From Marinomonas agarivorans (GTDB lineage Bacteria; Pseudomonadota; Gammaproteobacteria; Pseudomonadales; Marinomonadaceae), in NCBI GenBank assembly GCA_002173415.2, contig NHNK02000015.1, forward strand, positions 1-64,000: DNA of 64,000 bases, in the 5' to 3' direction. The notes below the pieces were generated by a model. That model did not search any database. It was not told the origin of the DNA and worked only from the letters and a program-made list of their open reading frames with translations. How positions within the stretch are numbered: the first letter of the stretch is position 1; each line of letters begins with the position of its first letter. Of this stretch, positions 40,519-49,399 are shown one piece after another. A program made the translations under genes and the position numbers.

Positions 40519-41370
40519 TTATTTAACTGCCCCTGCTGTAACACCAGCAAGAATACGTTTCTGAAACACAACAAACAATGCTAATAATGGTAATGAGCCC
40601 AATACCGCTGCTGGAAACAGCATATCAGGTTCAATATTACGGTTACCGACAAATCGATACACTTCTATCATCACCGTGAATTTACTTTTATCCGTTAATA
40701 ATAAAAGAGGATAAATAAAATCATTCCAGACCATTAGCATAACGAACAAAGATAATGTTGCTGTCGCAGGTCTCAATAAAGGACGAATAACATGCCAGAA
40801 AATTTGCCACTCAGAACAGTTGTCTAACATGGCTGCTTCATCAAGTTCTCTTGGAATGGCTGCAATAAACCCTGTATAGAAAAATACTGCAAACGGTAAG
40901 TTGAGCGCTGTAAAAACAATAATAATTCCTAAATATGTATCTAATAAGCCAAGTTCTCGAAAAATCACATACACTGGGGTGATATTCACAAAGCTAGGCG
41001 TAGCCAACCCCAAAGCAACTAACATAATAAACCAGCGTGAAAAGCGCCCTGTTTTTCTTGCCAAGGGGTAAGCTGCTAATGCACCTAAAAACGCCACCAG
41101 CACTGTTACTGACAATGTAATACCAAGTGAATTCATAACACTACTTATGTAATTCATGCTTTCCAATGTTTTAATGTAGTTCCCTAAATATAATTGTGAA
41201 GGCAAACCTAAAGGGCTTTCGGCAATTTCAGCACTGGTTTTAAAAGACATTATCAACATATAGATCACTGGCATTAACATGCCAATTACCAATAAAAACA
41301 CTCCAGTTTGTGCTAATGAGAAGGTTACTTTTCTGCGTATTTTCGTTAAAGAGGTAAGTTGAGTATTCAT
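40519..41370 (-). CDS. Carbohydrate ABC transporter permease (MalG/UgpE type)
   Basis: The 283-residue membrane protein has six helices and the EAA loop (ELDEAAMLDNCSEWQIFWHVIRPLLRPATATL, ~180-210) that contacts the ATPase. The N-terminal GMLMPVIYMLIMSFKTSAEI is typical of MalG-like permeases. It overlaps the upstream permease gene by four bases, so they are co-translated. It is the last gene of the importer. No ATP-binding subunit follows; the next gene is convergent. Confidence 0.9.
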   Translation of the reverse strand: MNTQLTSLTKIRRKVTFSLAQTGVFLLVIGMLMPVIYMLIMSFKTSAEIAESPLGLPSQLYLGNYIKTLESMNYISSVMNSLGITLSVTVLVAFLGALAAYPLARKTGRFSRWFIMLVALGLATPSFVNITPVYVIFRELGLLDTYLGIIIVFTALNLPFAVFFYTGFIAAIPRELDEAAMLDNCSEWQIFWHVIRPLLRPATATLSLFVMLMVWNDFIYPLLLLTDKSKFTVMIEVYRFVGNRNIEPDMLFPAAVLGSLPLLALFVVFQKRILAGVTAGAVK

Positions 41371-42233
41371 AGATTGTCCTCTTTATTTTTTAAGAAGCGG
41401 TTTAAGAAAAATACAATGAAAATAATGACAATCAGCATGACAATAGAAAGCGCTCCCGCAAAACCAAATTTATATTGCCCAAATAGGTTTTGCATAATTT
41501 CAAGGCTAAGCGTACGAGTTGACCCAACCGGACCTCCACCAGTCATAATAAAAGGCAATTCAAACGTCTTTAGTGTCCCTATGGTAGAGAGGACAATATT
41601 GATGGTGATGCTAGGCGCCAATAAAGGAAGTTCTAGATACCTGAAACGCTGCCATGCACTTGCTCCATCCAGCCTACCAGCTTCTTGAATATCAGCGGGA
41701 ATATTAGCAAAACCAGCCAAAAAAATGGCACAAGAATAGCCAACAAACATCCAAATATGAGTTGCCGTAATAGCAAATAAAGCAGTTGAAGGGTCACCTA
41801 GCCAAGTATGTTGGAGACTTTCTAGCCCAATAGAGCCAAGCAAACTGTTTAATCCGCCATTATAAGGGGAGTAAATAAACTGCCATACGTAGCCGACAAT
41901 CACAAACGACATCATTGAAGGCGTAAATAACGCTGCACGACAAAAGTTACGTATCGTAGGCATTTTGAAAAGTAAGGCAGCAAAAAATAAACCAATTAAA
42001 TTTTGAATAATGACAACAATAAACGAGAAGGTAAAAGTAATTTGAATTGCATCAAGATATCGTTGACGGGAAAAAATTCGATCATAGTTTTTCCAACCAA
42101 CATCATTCGCAATACCGACTCCCGTAAAGTCAGTAAAACTCATCTTAAAAGATAGCGCGATAGGGTATAAGTAAAATATCAACATAACCAGCAATGCTGG
42201 CAAAGTGAAAAGATAGATGGATTTAATTTTCAA
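41367..42233 (-). CDS. Sugar ABC transporter permease (MalF/UgpA type)
   Basis: The 288-residue permease has six helices and an EAA loop (ADIQEAGRLDGASAWQRFRYLELPLLAPSI, ~179-208). The N-terminal FTLPALLVMLIFYLYPIALSFKMSFTDF is the standard beginning of MalF-type permeases without the long extra loop of E. coli MalF. It forms the membrane channel with the downstream permease and receives substrate from the binding protein encoded 200 bases upstream. Confidence 0.9.
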   Translation of the reverse strand: MKIKSIYLFTLPALLVMLIFYLYPIALSFKMSFTDFTGVGIANDVGWKNYDRIFSRQRYLDAIQITFTFSFIVVIIQNLIGLFFAALLFKMPTIRNFCRAALFTPSMMSFVIVGYVWQFIYSPYNGGLNSLLGSIGLESLQHTWLGDPSTALFAITATHIWMFVGYSCAIFLAGFANIPADIQEAGRLDGASAWQRFRYLELPLLAPSITINIVLSTIGTLKTFELPFIMTGGGPVGSTRTLSLEIMQNLFGQYKFGFAGALSIVMLIVIIFIVFFLNRFLKNKEDNL

Positions 42234-42433
42234 CTGTCTCTCCTAGAGTATCTAACAAACTTGTGTCGTTTAACTGTGACATTTGATAAGTCTTCCTTGG
42301 TAGCAATTAGAGAATATTTATAAACAGAGAGAGACAAGGTCACACTATACGGTTAACAATTAACTAGCTTTTAAACCTGTAAAGTGTGACTCAAATGTCT
42401 CCAATTCTGTGTTATAGGTTAACGAAGAGTTAC

Positions 42434-43660
42434 TTACAGGCTATCTTCAACCACTTCATCCCAAACTTCCAATATGTCTTCATTGTCCATTGATGGTTTG
42501 AGTAATAAGCTGGCAACACCATCAATGGTTGCAGCTTCCATAGTTGCTGGCCAATGATTCATATATACAGGCCACATAACAATATTTCCTGCATCACGAG
42601 CATCATTATAACCTTGCGCTAAACTAGACAACCCACTAGTGCCATTACTATAAGGGCTATAGCCTGAGTCTTCTTTCAGTAGAATGGCAAGGTTTTCATC
42701 ACGAGAGAAAAAGTCTAAAAAGAGTTGTGCTTCTTCACTATGTTTGGTCGTACTACTAATGGCCCACCCCATGGCAAAAGTATCCAAGGCAATGCCTGTT
42801 GTTTGATTACTAGGTAAAGAAGTAAATACATAATTCAGCCCTTCTTGCTCGTCAAACGCCTTCATGTTCCAAGCTCCCTGGGGCAACATTGCAACATTTC
42901 CTGAACGAAATTCTGTTAAAGACGTTGTCCAAGGGTCTAAACCCGCCTGTAATTTAGGGTCGAAACAGTTTGCATCAATTAACTGTCGAGTTATATCTAA
43001 CGATTTATTAAAACCTTGATTATCTGCAAACTTAGATTGGCCACTTCCTAATGCCCACGGCTCAGCATCACTTAAATCAATACCATTCGCGACAACAAAC
43101 ATAGAGCCAGATAGTCCTGCTGAGAACAGCATAGGCACAATGCCTTTTGCATCAAGTTTTTGACAGGCTGTTAAAAGATCATCGATGGTTTTAGGAGGTT
43201 CACTAATACCTGCTTTTGCCAATAAATCAAGGTTAACAAAGTTACCTAAGCCAACGACTTCGATAGGCTGAACATATAAAGCGTTATTGGATATTAAAGA
43301 ATTTTTAATCGAAGGAAGCACATTATTAAACCATGAGCTATCAGTACCAAGATCTTTTAACAAACCGGCATCTCCCCAGACCTTAACTAATGGCATATCA
43401 ACCATCATAATATCTGGTGCGTTTTTGCCGCTTTGTAATCTAGGAGGCAAAACCACATTTGTGTCTCCCCGACTAATGTAGTTTAACTCTATTTTAATAT
43501 TTGGATTTTCAGCATGAAATTTTGGTAACAACGTACCAAAACCCGCTGGCTCAGCTTCGTTTCCTTTCCACGCCGTAACTTCCAATGTGACATTTTTTGC
43601 GATTGCAGAAGATGCAATCATTAAAGAAAGGGCAACCCCTGTTAGCTTTGTTTTTTTCAT
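42434..43660 (-). CDS. ABC transporter substrate-binding protein (family 1, sugar type)
   Basis: About 408 residues with a signal peptide (KKTKLTGVALSLMIASSAIA, cleavage near AIA). The mature protein starts VTLEVTAWKGNEAEPAGFGTLLPKFHAENPNIKIELNYI, typical of family 1 solute-binding proteins. Signature region GNVAMLPQGAWNMKAF (~270-285) is also seen. It captures a carbohydrate in the periplasm for the two permeases downstream. I start at the ATG at 43660; the frame from a TTG at 43672 is less likely. A shared regulatory palindrome lies ~150 bases upstream. Confidence 0.9.
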   Translation of the reverse strand: MKKTKLTGVALSLMIASSAIAKNVTLEVTAWKGNEAEPAGFGTLLPKFHAENPNIKIELNYISRGDTNVVLPPRLQSGKNAPDIMMVDMPLVKVWGDAGLLKDLGTDSSWFNNVLPSIKNSLISNNALYVQPIEVVGLGNFVNLDLLAKAGISEPPKTIDDLLTACQKLDAKGIVPMLFSAGLSGSMFVVANGIDLSDAEPWALGSGQSKFADNQGFNKSLDITRQLIDANCFDPKLQAGLDPWTTSLTEFRSGNVAMLPQGAWNMKAFDEQEGLNYVFTSLPSNQTTGIALDTFAMGWAISSTTKHSEEAQLFLDFFSRDENLAILLKEDSGYSPYSNGTSGLSSLAQGYNDARDAGNIVMWPVYMNHWPATMEAATIDGVASLLLKPSMDNEDILEVWDEVVEDSL

Positions 43661-44031
43661 TATGATACCCAACCTTATTATTTTTTTCGTTGAAGCTCAT
43701 TAGAGCAGCTCAGCTGTATTACCAACTTTGGTAGAAAATACCATGTTATGGCATCTTCAAACTTATGAGACATAAAATGCTTTTATTATTATGAAAATAA
43801 TATACATCATATGTTTAAACTAAGTTGTACTAAACCATATTTTTAATAGGTTATGCAATCGATTTAACCTTTAATTCATTAAAAACTGTCAGAAGAATCA
43901 CTAAAAAGGCGAATACAGAAACTTTGATACGGGCATGTAGCTTTTAAAGTACGCAGAACAAAAACAACCTTAATGATAAACATTTAGATTGTTTGTGCCC
44001 AAATTAAAAGAGTAGAAATACAGAAAACAGC
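43661..44031. promoter_or_regulatory. Promoter region of the ABC importer
   Basis: About 370 AT-rich bases between the GntR regulator gene and the binding-protein gene. The only recognised element is the palindrome at 43802-43816. No reading frame or clear terminator is seen. Confidence 0.5.
43802..43816. promoter_or_regulatory. Operator copy 1 (ATACAT-CAT-ATGTTT) upstream of binding-protein gene
   Basis: It differs at one position from the perfect palindrome AAACAT-CAT-ATGTTT found upstream of the aldehyde dehydrogenase. It lies ~145 bases before the binding-protein start. Inferred target of the neighbouring FadR-type regulator. Confidence 0.6.
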
Positions 44032-44763
44032 TTATGAAAAGTGTTTTTGCAAACGTTGATTTGCGTCGGCTAGTAGGCGGTGAGTTAAATTTTCTGCTTG
44101 ATCACCATCACGAGCAACAATCGCCTCATAAACCGCACGATGGAAGTCAATTGTCTCGGAGTTATCCCTAGGGTCCATGTTTGTTACTCTAATACTGACT
44201 AATAAAGCAGAGTAAACAACCCCTTCCATAGCACTCAAAAATTCATTATGAGCCGCTCTTAAAATGGTTTGATGGAATAACGCATCGGCAATAACGAAGT
44301 TTTCTACTGTGCCATTCTCACCTTCCATTTTTTCATAAGCGGAATGAATCTTTACCATGTCCTCTTCTGTTGCTCTCTCAGCAGCCCAGCGTGCAGCCTT
44401 CGGTTCAAACGTCAGACGGATATCTATTAATTGCTTTAAAAAGTCTTCATTAACTGGCGCTGATAAATGCCAAGCCAATACGTCATCATCCAGCAAAACC
44501 CATTCACTGCGCGGACGAACTCGTGTGCCTATTCCTCGTCTTACATCTAACATTCCTTTGCCGACAAGTATTTTGACAGCATCACGAACAACAACCTTAC
44601 TGACTTGGTAACGTCGAGTTAATGCATTCTCGTCATCAATAAGACTACCAGCTTCATATGAGCCAGAGACAATTCGACGTCCAAGTTCACGTGCAACTTG
44701 AGTTGAGAGGCTTGGGGCCATTCCCACACTGCGTTTTAAATCATAATAAATTAATTCACTCAT
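44032..44763 (-). CDS. FadR-subfamily GntR transcriptional regulator (FCD domain)
   Basis: About 243 residues: an N-terminal winged helix (STQVARELGRRIVSGSYEAGSLIDDENALTRRYQVSKVVVRDAVKILVGKGMLDVRRGIGTRV) and a C-terminal all-helical FCD ligand domain (IDIRLTFEPKAARWAAERAT, FHQTILRAAHNEF, FHRAVYEAIVARDG) with metal-binding His positions. Such regulators usually respond to sugar acids or organic acids. I start at 44763, just after AAGGA. It lies in the middle of the catabolic cluster and is the obvious candidate to bind the three AAACAT-N3-ATGTTT sites. Confidence 0.88.
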   Translation of the reverse strand: MSELIYYDLKRSVGMAPSLSTQVARELGRRIVSGSYEAGSLIDDENALTRRYQVSKVVVRDAVKILVGKGMLDVRRGIGTRVRPRSEWVLLDDDVLAWHLSAPVNEDFLKQLIDIRLTFEPKAARWAAERATEEDMVKIHSAYEKMEGENGTVENFVIADALFHQTILRAAHNEFLSAMEGVVYSALLVSIRVTNMDPRDNSETIDFHRAVYEAIVARDGDQAENLTHRLLADANQRLQKHFS

Positions 44764-44831
44764 ATCCTTTATATAAATATAGGATCTTTGGATAGTCAAT
44801 AATTTTTAACATTTCATAACTAAGATTAAAG

Positions 44832-46004
44832 TTAAAGTCGCTCCTTCTTCACCGAAAAGTGTGCTATGAAATCTAAATCAGGCTCAATCCCTAAACCTGG
44901 ACCTTGTGGCAAGTTAACAGTACCGCCACTTTCTTTCACTTGTTGCTGAATATTTAATGGTTCTTGCAACAGCTCTTCTCGGAATCGATTGGGGGTTGTA
45001 TCATATTCCAGCATAGGTTGAACGGGGTGAGCCGCACCAGGCAGATCTGGCAGTGCAGCCACTAGATGTAAATTAGTGCCAACAGCAATGGCGGATCCCC
45101 ATACATGATTAACGATAGGAACAAAATGCGCTGTCGATAACGCCACCACTTTTTGATACTCTGTTATCCCTCCTAAAGCACACACTTCTGGCTGTAAAAC
45201 ATCCACACAGCGACCTTTAATTAAATCTCGAAAACCCCAACGAGTGAATTCCCCTTCTCCTCCAGCAATGTTCATATCAAGCGCTTCACATAAGTCTCTA
45301 TAGCCTTGATGATCTTCAGAGGCCACAGGTTCTTCAAACCACTCCACACCTAGTTGTTCTAGTTCACGGCCTAGAGGAATGGCTTCTCTTGCTGTGTAAG
45401 CGTGGTTTGCATCAACCATTAAACGTATATCGTCGCCAATGGATTTTCTAACTGCTTCAACTAATTGAATGTCCTCTCGAATTCCTAGACCTATTTTCAT
45501 TTTCATGGCCTTGAAACCACCAGTAACAATGTCAGCACTTTCTTTCGCAAAACGTTCAGCAAGATCAGGAAAACGCTGTAACATCATCCCATAACCGTAA
45601 ACTGGTATTCGATCTCGAAAAGTTCCCCCAAGCAATTGATAAACAGGTACATCGTGCACCTTGCCAGCAATATCCCAAAGGGCAATATCCACGCCAGATA
45701 GAGACTGAATTGGCATGCCTTTTTGTCCGTGATCTCTTAATAAGTTATATACTTTGTGCCAAATGACTTCGCGATCCAGTGGATTCATCCCCAAAACCAT
45801 AGGTTGAATCACTTTCTCAACAATCGTCTGATTTGCCAGTGCCACATCACCACCGCCAAAGCATTCACCCCAGCCAGTCACGCCAATATCAGTACGAACT
45901 TCAACTAAGTGCGCTGTACGTTTTGTGTAATATTGTTGAGAATACCCCAGCTCTTCTTCAAGGTCATATTGCAATACATGACTTATAATTTTTGTAATTT
46001 TCAC
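44832..46004 (-). CDS. Mandelate racemase-like enolase superfamily enzyme (sugar-acid dehydratase or cycloisomerase)
   Basis: The 390-residue enzyme shows the N-terminal capping domain, then KAMKMKIG (KxK catalytic lysine, ~167), metal ligands DANHAY (~197), FEEPV (~223) and GGEGEF (~249), and NHVWG with the catalytic His (~299). In LQPEVCALGGI the Asp that usually partners this His is replaced by Glu. Members abstract a proton alpha to a carboxylate and either dehydrate aldonic acids or isomerise lactone/anhydro sugars. With a neighbouring aldehyde dehydrogenase and sugar importer, I infer an aldose-to-aldonate-to-keto acid route. 3,6-anhydro-L-galactonate cycloisomerase is one possibility, not proven. 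Confidence 0.82.
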   Translation of the reverse strand: MKITKIISHVLQYDLEEELGYSQQYYTKRTAHLVEVRTDIGVTGWGECFGGGDVALANQTIVEKVIQPMVLGMNPLDREVIWHKVYNLLRDHGQKGMPIQSLSGVDIALWDIAGKVHDVPVYQLLGGTFRDRIPVYGYGMMLQRFPDLAERFAKESADIVTGGFKAMKMKIGLGIREDIQLVEAVRKSIGDDIRLMVDANHAYTAREAIPLGRELEQLGVEWFEEPVASEDHQGYRDLCEALDMNIAGGEGEFTRWGFRDLIKGRCVDVLQPEVCALGGITEYQKVVALSTAHFVPIVNHVWGSAIAVGTNLHLVAALPDLPGAAHPVQPMLEYDTTPNRFREELLQEPLNIQQQVKESGGTVNLPQGPGLGIEPDLDFIAHFSVKKERL

Positions 46005-46103
46005 TCGTTTTAATCCTCAAAATGCACATTGGTTTTGCATTCATTTGTTCGAATTTACTCGGTAAATAGTTGGTTCAAAAACACCCAAAGAACGAATCTA
46101 AAT

Positions 46104-46118
46104 AAAAATATGATGTTT
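46104..46118. promoter_or_regulatory. Operator copy 2 upstream of the enolase-superfamily gene
   Basis: AAAAATATGATGTTT differs at one base from AAACAT-ATG-ATGTTT, the reverse complement of the perfect site at 47709. It lies ~100 bases before the gene start. Inferred regulator: the neighbouring FadR-type protein. Confidence 0.55.
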
Positions 46119-46222
46119 AAAATATGGCAAAATTTTTACCGCTGTTTCAAACAACTCATACGGCATGAAAGAGCTCTAGTTTGTTGCAAAAAAGTTTCTA
46201 TATGAAATACCGCTACCTAACA

Positions 46223-47650
46223 CTAGAGGGCTCTGGAAATGCGCTTTGGGGTTAAATAATCATGCAAAGCAAGCTCGGAACAGTCACAACCAATACCAGA
46301 CTGTTTCATTCCGCCATGCATAAGATCAATCGCATATTTAATGCCATTTATTTGCACTTCACCAAAGCGCAGTTGCTTGGCAAACCGCTCTGCTTTTTCA
46401 GTGTCTCTTGTAAAAATAAAAGACGATAAACCTGCCTCGGTATCATTTGCTTGTTCTAGTACCGTGTCTTCTGATGAAAACTCTATAAGGCTAATAACAG
46501 GGCCAAATATTTCTTGGCGATAAACAGCCATCGATTCATCGATATTGTTTAAGATAGTTGGGGCATAGAAGCAGCTATTCTCAAAGCCTTCTGGATAACC
46601 ACCTCCGATTAACGCATTAGCGCCATCTCGAACGGCTTGTTGAACAATTTGGTCAATTCGTTGCCAAGCAGCTTGATCTATTACGGGCCCCATATCCACG
46701 TCACTATGACGATCAAAGCCAACTTTAATAGATTTTGTTCTTGCAAGAATTTTATCGGTAAACTCAGCAGCAATGCTCTTATCTACAAAGACTCTATTCG
46801 GAGTAACACACACTTGACCTGCATTCGAATATTTAACACTACAAATGACATCGGCAGCGATATCAAGATCTGCATCAGCACAGACAATAGCGGGTGCATT
46901 CCCGCCTAACTCCATAGAGTAGCGCTTAATTGAAGTTGCGCCGGTTTTCATTACATGCAAACCGGTCTGAGTTGAACCAATTAGAGTAATTAACGCTGGA
47001 ATTTTGGATTTAGAAAGAGTATCGCCAATCTCGCCATCTTCTCCACAGACAATATTTATTACGCCCGCAGGTAACCCTATTTCTGCACATATTTCTCCCA
47101 CAGCATAAGCAGATAATGGCGTTTTAAAAGAAGGTTTAACAACAATGGGACAGCCCGCGGCCATAGCAGGGCCAAGCTTATAAGCCAAGTTAAGTAAAGG
47201 AAAGTTCCATGCCAAGAAGGCAACAGCCACGCCAACTGGTTCATAAACCATCGTATGTTGGTAATCTCCACCTTTATCTGCAAATCTCTCTGCTTTGAAG
47301 TTATGAATACAATTTGCATAAAAATCTAAACTGTCTAACAGCATACTAAAGTCTTCTTGTGCTGAAGCCCAACTTTTCCCCATTTCAATATGGATGCACT
47401 CGCACAAATACTCTTTTTTCTTCGCTATAGCTTCACGTAGCTTTCGCATCCATTGGGCACGCTCTTCAACTGGTAACCTAGACCAACTTTTAAATGCTTC
47501 TTGCGCAGAAATTAAAGCCCTTTCAGCATCATCTTTATTTCCCCAGGCAATGGTTCCTGCAACCTCTGCATTTGCTGGGTTAATTACGTCAAATATTTCA
47601 CTACTCGTTACAAGCTGACCATCGATGTACATTTTTTTTATTGTATTCAT
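46223..47650 (-). CDS. NAD(P)-dependent aldehyde dehydrogenase
   Basis: The 475-residue ALDH-superfamily enzyme has the cofactor-binding WNFPLLNLAYKLGPAMAAGCPIVVKPS segment, the general-base Glu in MELGGNAPAIV (~250), the catalytic Cys in NAGQVCVTPNRV (~283) and the EIFGPVISL motif. It probably oxidises an aldose, anhydro-sugar or semialdehyde. The perfect AAACAT-CAT-ATGTTT palindrome lies ~60 bases upstream, and the enolase-superfamily enzyme is next downstream, so both likely serve one pathway. The exact substrate cannot be read from the sequence. Confidence 0.9.
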   Translation of the reverse strand: MNTIKKMYIDGQLVTSSEIFDVINPANAEVAGTIAWGNKDDAERALISAQEAFKSWSRLPVEERAQWMRKLREAIAKKKEYLCECIHIEMGKSWASAQEDFSMLLDSLDFYANCIHNFKAERFADKGGDYQHTMVYEPVGVAVAFLAWNFPLLNLAYKLGPAMAAGCPIVVKPSFKTPLSAYAVGEICAEIGLPAGVINIVCGEDGEIGDTLSKSKIPALITLIGSTQTGLHVMKTGATSIKRYSMELGGNAPAIVCADADLDIAADVICSVKYSNAGQVCVTPNRVFVDKSIAAEFTDKILARTKSIKVGFDRHSDVDMGPVIDQAAWQRIDQIVQQAVRDGANALIGGGYPEGFENSCFYAPTILNNIDESMAVYRQEIFGPVISLIEFSSEDTVLEQANDTEAGLSSFIFTRDTEKAERFAKQLRFGEVQINGIKYAIDLMHGGMKQSGIGCDCSELALHDYLTPKRISRAL

Positions 47651-47708
47651 GTCCGTCTCTACATTTTTTATGACTTTCGTATATAGCGTTTACATATAGC
47701 AAAAACAA

Positions 47709-47723
47709 AAACATCATATGTTT
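47709..47723. promoter_or_regulatory. Operator copy 3, perfect palindrome AAACAT-CAT-ATGTTT
   Basis: Exact six-base arms with a three-base centre, ~60 bases upstream of the aldehyde dehydrogenase start. It is the best of the three related sites in this cluster. The size and symmetry fit a FadR-subfamily GntR operator. Confidence 0.7.
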
Positions 47724-47807
47724 ATTTTTTTACTATATAGAGGAGTAAAATTCTCGTCAAGCTGTAAGCGTAAAGACTTTATTAACTTCAAAAGCAAGTT
47801 TTAAAAA

Positions 47808-47826
47808 AATAATGAGAATCACTTGC
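47808..47826 (+). promoter_or_regulatory. Putative Fur box 1
   Basis: AATAATGAGAATCACTTGC matches 14 of 19 positions of the classical Fur consensus GATAATGATAATCATTATC. It lies ~60-80 bases before the AraC-type regulator gene. Confidence 0.55.
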
Positions 47827-47846
47827 ATTTAAAATAAAACCAATTT

Positions 47847-47865
47847 ATAAATAATAACCATTATC
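47847..47865 (+). promoter_or_regulatory. Putative Fur box 2
   Basis: ATAAATAATAACCATTATC matches 14 of 19 positions of the Fur consensus, with the right half nearly perfect. It ends ~22 bases before the AraC-type regulator ATG and would overlap the promoter or transcription start. Confidence 0.6.
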
Positions 47866-47887
47866 AAATATAGAAAGGTTGACAGTA

Positions 47888-48781
47888 ATGCAATTGGCCA
47901 TGGAAAACCTGTACGACAGTCAGGGTAAAGTTCTCCCTACTTACACAAACAGTTTGTCTGGCTACAAGCGCTGCATTGAAGTGACTCATGGTTTAACCTT
48001 TATCATTCAAGAAATTTCTTGCAAAAAAGATGTTACCTTTACTGAGTCTATAACTAAGGGAATTTATATTTCGCTCCTTGCTAACAAAGCCGTTAGCAAT
48101 GGCCATTCCTATGATTCACTACATGTCACCTACTCTCCGTCAAAAACAAGCGGGTCATTTACTGTTCGAGCAGGTGAAACTAAGAGCCTTTTGCAAATAC
48201 AGATACAACCTTACTTGCTAGCTCAAGCGTTAAATGAAAGTACAGAAAATTGTATTAATTATCTAACAAGGTCAATTCATAAGTTAGCAGCAAAAAATAG
48301 CAGCATTTTAACGATTCCAGTTACATCGGAGCTGATAACATCTGCAACACCGTTATTGGTTTTGTCTCCTCAAAGACGTTTACGTTTAATGGGAGACATT
48401 TACGCATTTATTTTTTTAGTGTTAGAGCAAGTTCAAATACTTACACACATGTTGTCCTGTGCGGATTGCCAAAGTAAACTGTTCAATGTTCAAAATCTGC
48501 TGGAAACAGATGCTGGACTTACCAAAGATGTAAAGGATTTTGCTCATCAGGCAGGCTTGAGTGTAACAGCCCTAGAACTAAGCTTTCATCATTTAGTAGG
48601 ACAAACTGTTACTCAATATCGAAATCAAGTTCGCCTAAAAAGAGCAGCAGCAATGTTAAGAACAGAAGGCTATACAAAGCTGGATATTGTAAAGAAAACA
48701 GGTTTCTCAGAAACCCAGTTAGAAACATTATTCATGCAACATTTTGGTGTGCCCACTGCGCAATATGGACAAGTACATTAA
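47888..48781 (+). CDS. AraC-family transcriptional regulator (iron-linked, PchR-like)
   Basis: About 297 residues. The C-terminal ~100 hold a two-helix-turn-helix AraC domain (KDVKDFAHQAGLSVTALELSFHHLVGQTVTQYRNQVRLKRAAAMLRTEGYTKLDIVKKTGFSETQLETLFMQHFGVPTAQY). The N-terminal part is a beta-rich sensing domain. Size and style resemble the PchR-like siderophore-response regulators, but no siderophore genes are near. GAAAGG lies nine bases before the ATG at 47888. Two Fur boxes upstream imply expression under iron starvation. The flavodoxin gene follows after 78 bases. Confidence 0.8.
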   Translation: MQLAMENLYDSQGKVLPTYTNSLSGYKRCIEVTHGLTFIIQEISCKKDVTFTESITKGIYISLLANKAVSNGHSYDSLHVTYSPSKTSGSFTVRAGETKSLLQIQIQPYLLAQALNESTENCINYLTRSIHKLAAKNSSILTIPVTSELITSATPLLVLSPQRRLRLMGDIYAFIFLVLEQVQILTHMLSCADCQSKLFNVQNLLETDAGLTKDVKDFAHQAGLSVTALELSFHHLVGQTVTQYRNQVRLKRAAAMLRTEGYTKLDIVKKTGFSETQLETLFMQHFGVPTAQYGQVH

Positions 48782-48859
48782 ACTCTTTGGCTCCGCTTCT
48801 AACATTTAGAATTCATTAAAAGGCGCTAACTACAAGCCATGTATTATTAGGAGAGTGAC

Positions 48860-49399
48860 GTGTCACTTGCTACACCCATCGCCATCATTTATGGAACAGA
48901 TACAAACAATACAGAAGAAGTTGCAAATAAAATTGCAAAGCAATGGTCAGAACTTGGTCAGGCAACAGAGATATTTAACATCAGTGATATTGATGCCAAT
49001 ACCCTAACCCAGTATGACTTTCTCATTCTTGGTATTCCAACATGGGATTTTGGGGGGATTCAATCAGACTGGGAAGATTTAGAAAATGAACTGACCGAGC
49101 TAGATTTAAAAGGAAAATTAATTGCTCTATACGGCCTTGGTGACCAGTTTGGTTATGCCGATTATTTCTTGGATGCTATGGGCTGGATGTACGAAAAGCT
49201 CCAGAGCTCTGGTGCAACCTTCATTGGCCAATGGTCAACAGAAGGTTATGATTTTACGGCTTCAAGAGCATGTATTAATGGTAAAGATCATTTCATTGGT
49301 TTAGGTATCGATGAAGATCAACAGTTTGAACTCACTGACGAACGTGTAGAACAGTGGGTCATCCAACTTTACGCAGAAATGATGGCTGAAATGGAATAA
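48860..49399 (+). CDS. fldA: Flavodoxin (long-chain type)
   Basis: The 179-residue electron carrier has the FMN phosphate loop in IYGTDTNNTEEVANKI (~10-25). The aromatic loops GIPTWDFGGIQSDWEDL (~57-73) and YGLGDQFGYADYFLDAMGW (~93-111) sandwich the isoalloxazine ring. The ~20-residue insertion after the last strand marks a long-chain flavodoxin. It replaces ferredoxin when iron is scarce. The start is GTG at 48860, six bases after AGGAGAG. It lies downstream of a Fur-box-preceded regulator, which fits iron control. Confidence 0.93.
   Translation: MSLATPIAIIYGTDTNNTEEVANKIAKQWSELGQATEIFNISDIDANTLTQYDFLILGIPTWDFGGIQSDWEDLENELTELDLKGKLIALYGLGDQFGYADYFLDAMGWMYEKLQSSGATFIGQWSTEGYDFTASRACINGKDHFIGLGIDEDQQFELTDERVEQWVIQLYAEMMAEME

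Noticed and set aside
42339-42390. Inverted pair GTCACACT ... AGTGTGAC between the permease and binding-protein genes
   Set aside because: The arms are separated by 36 bases and there is no T-run; it is not a CRP site or a terminator that I could defend.
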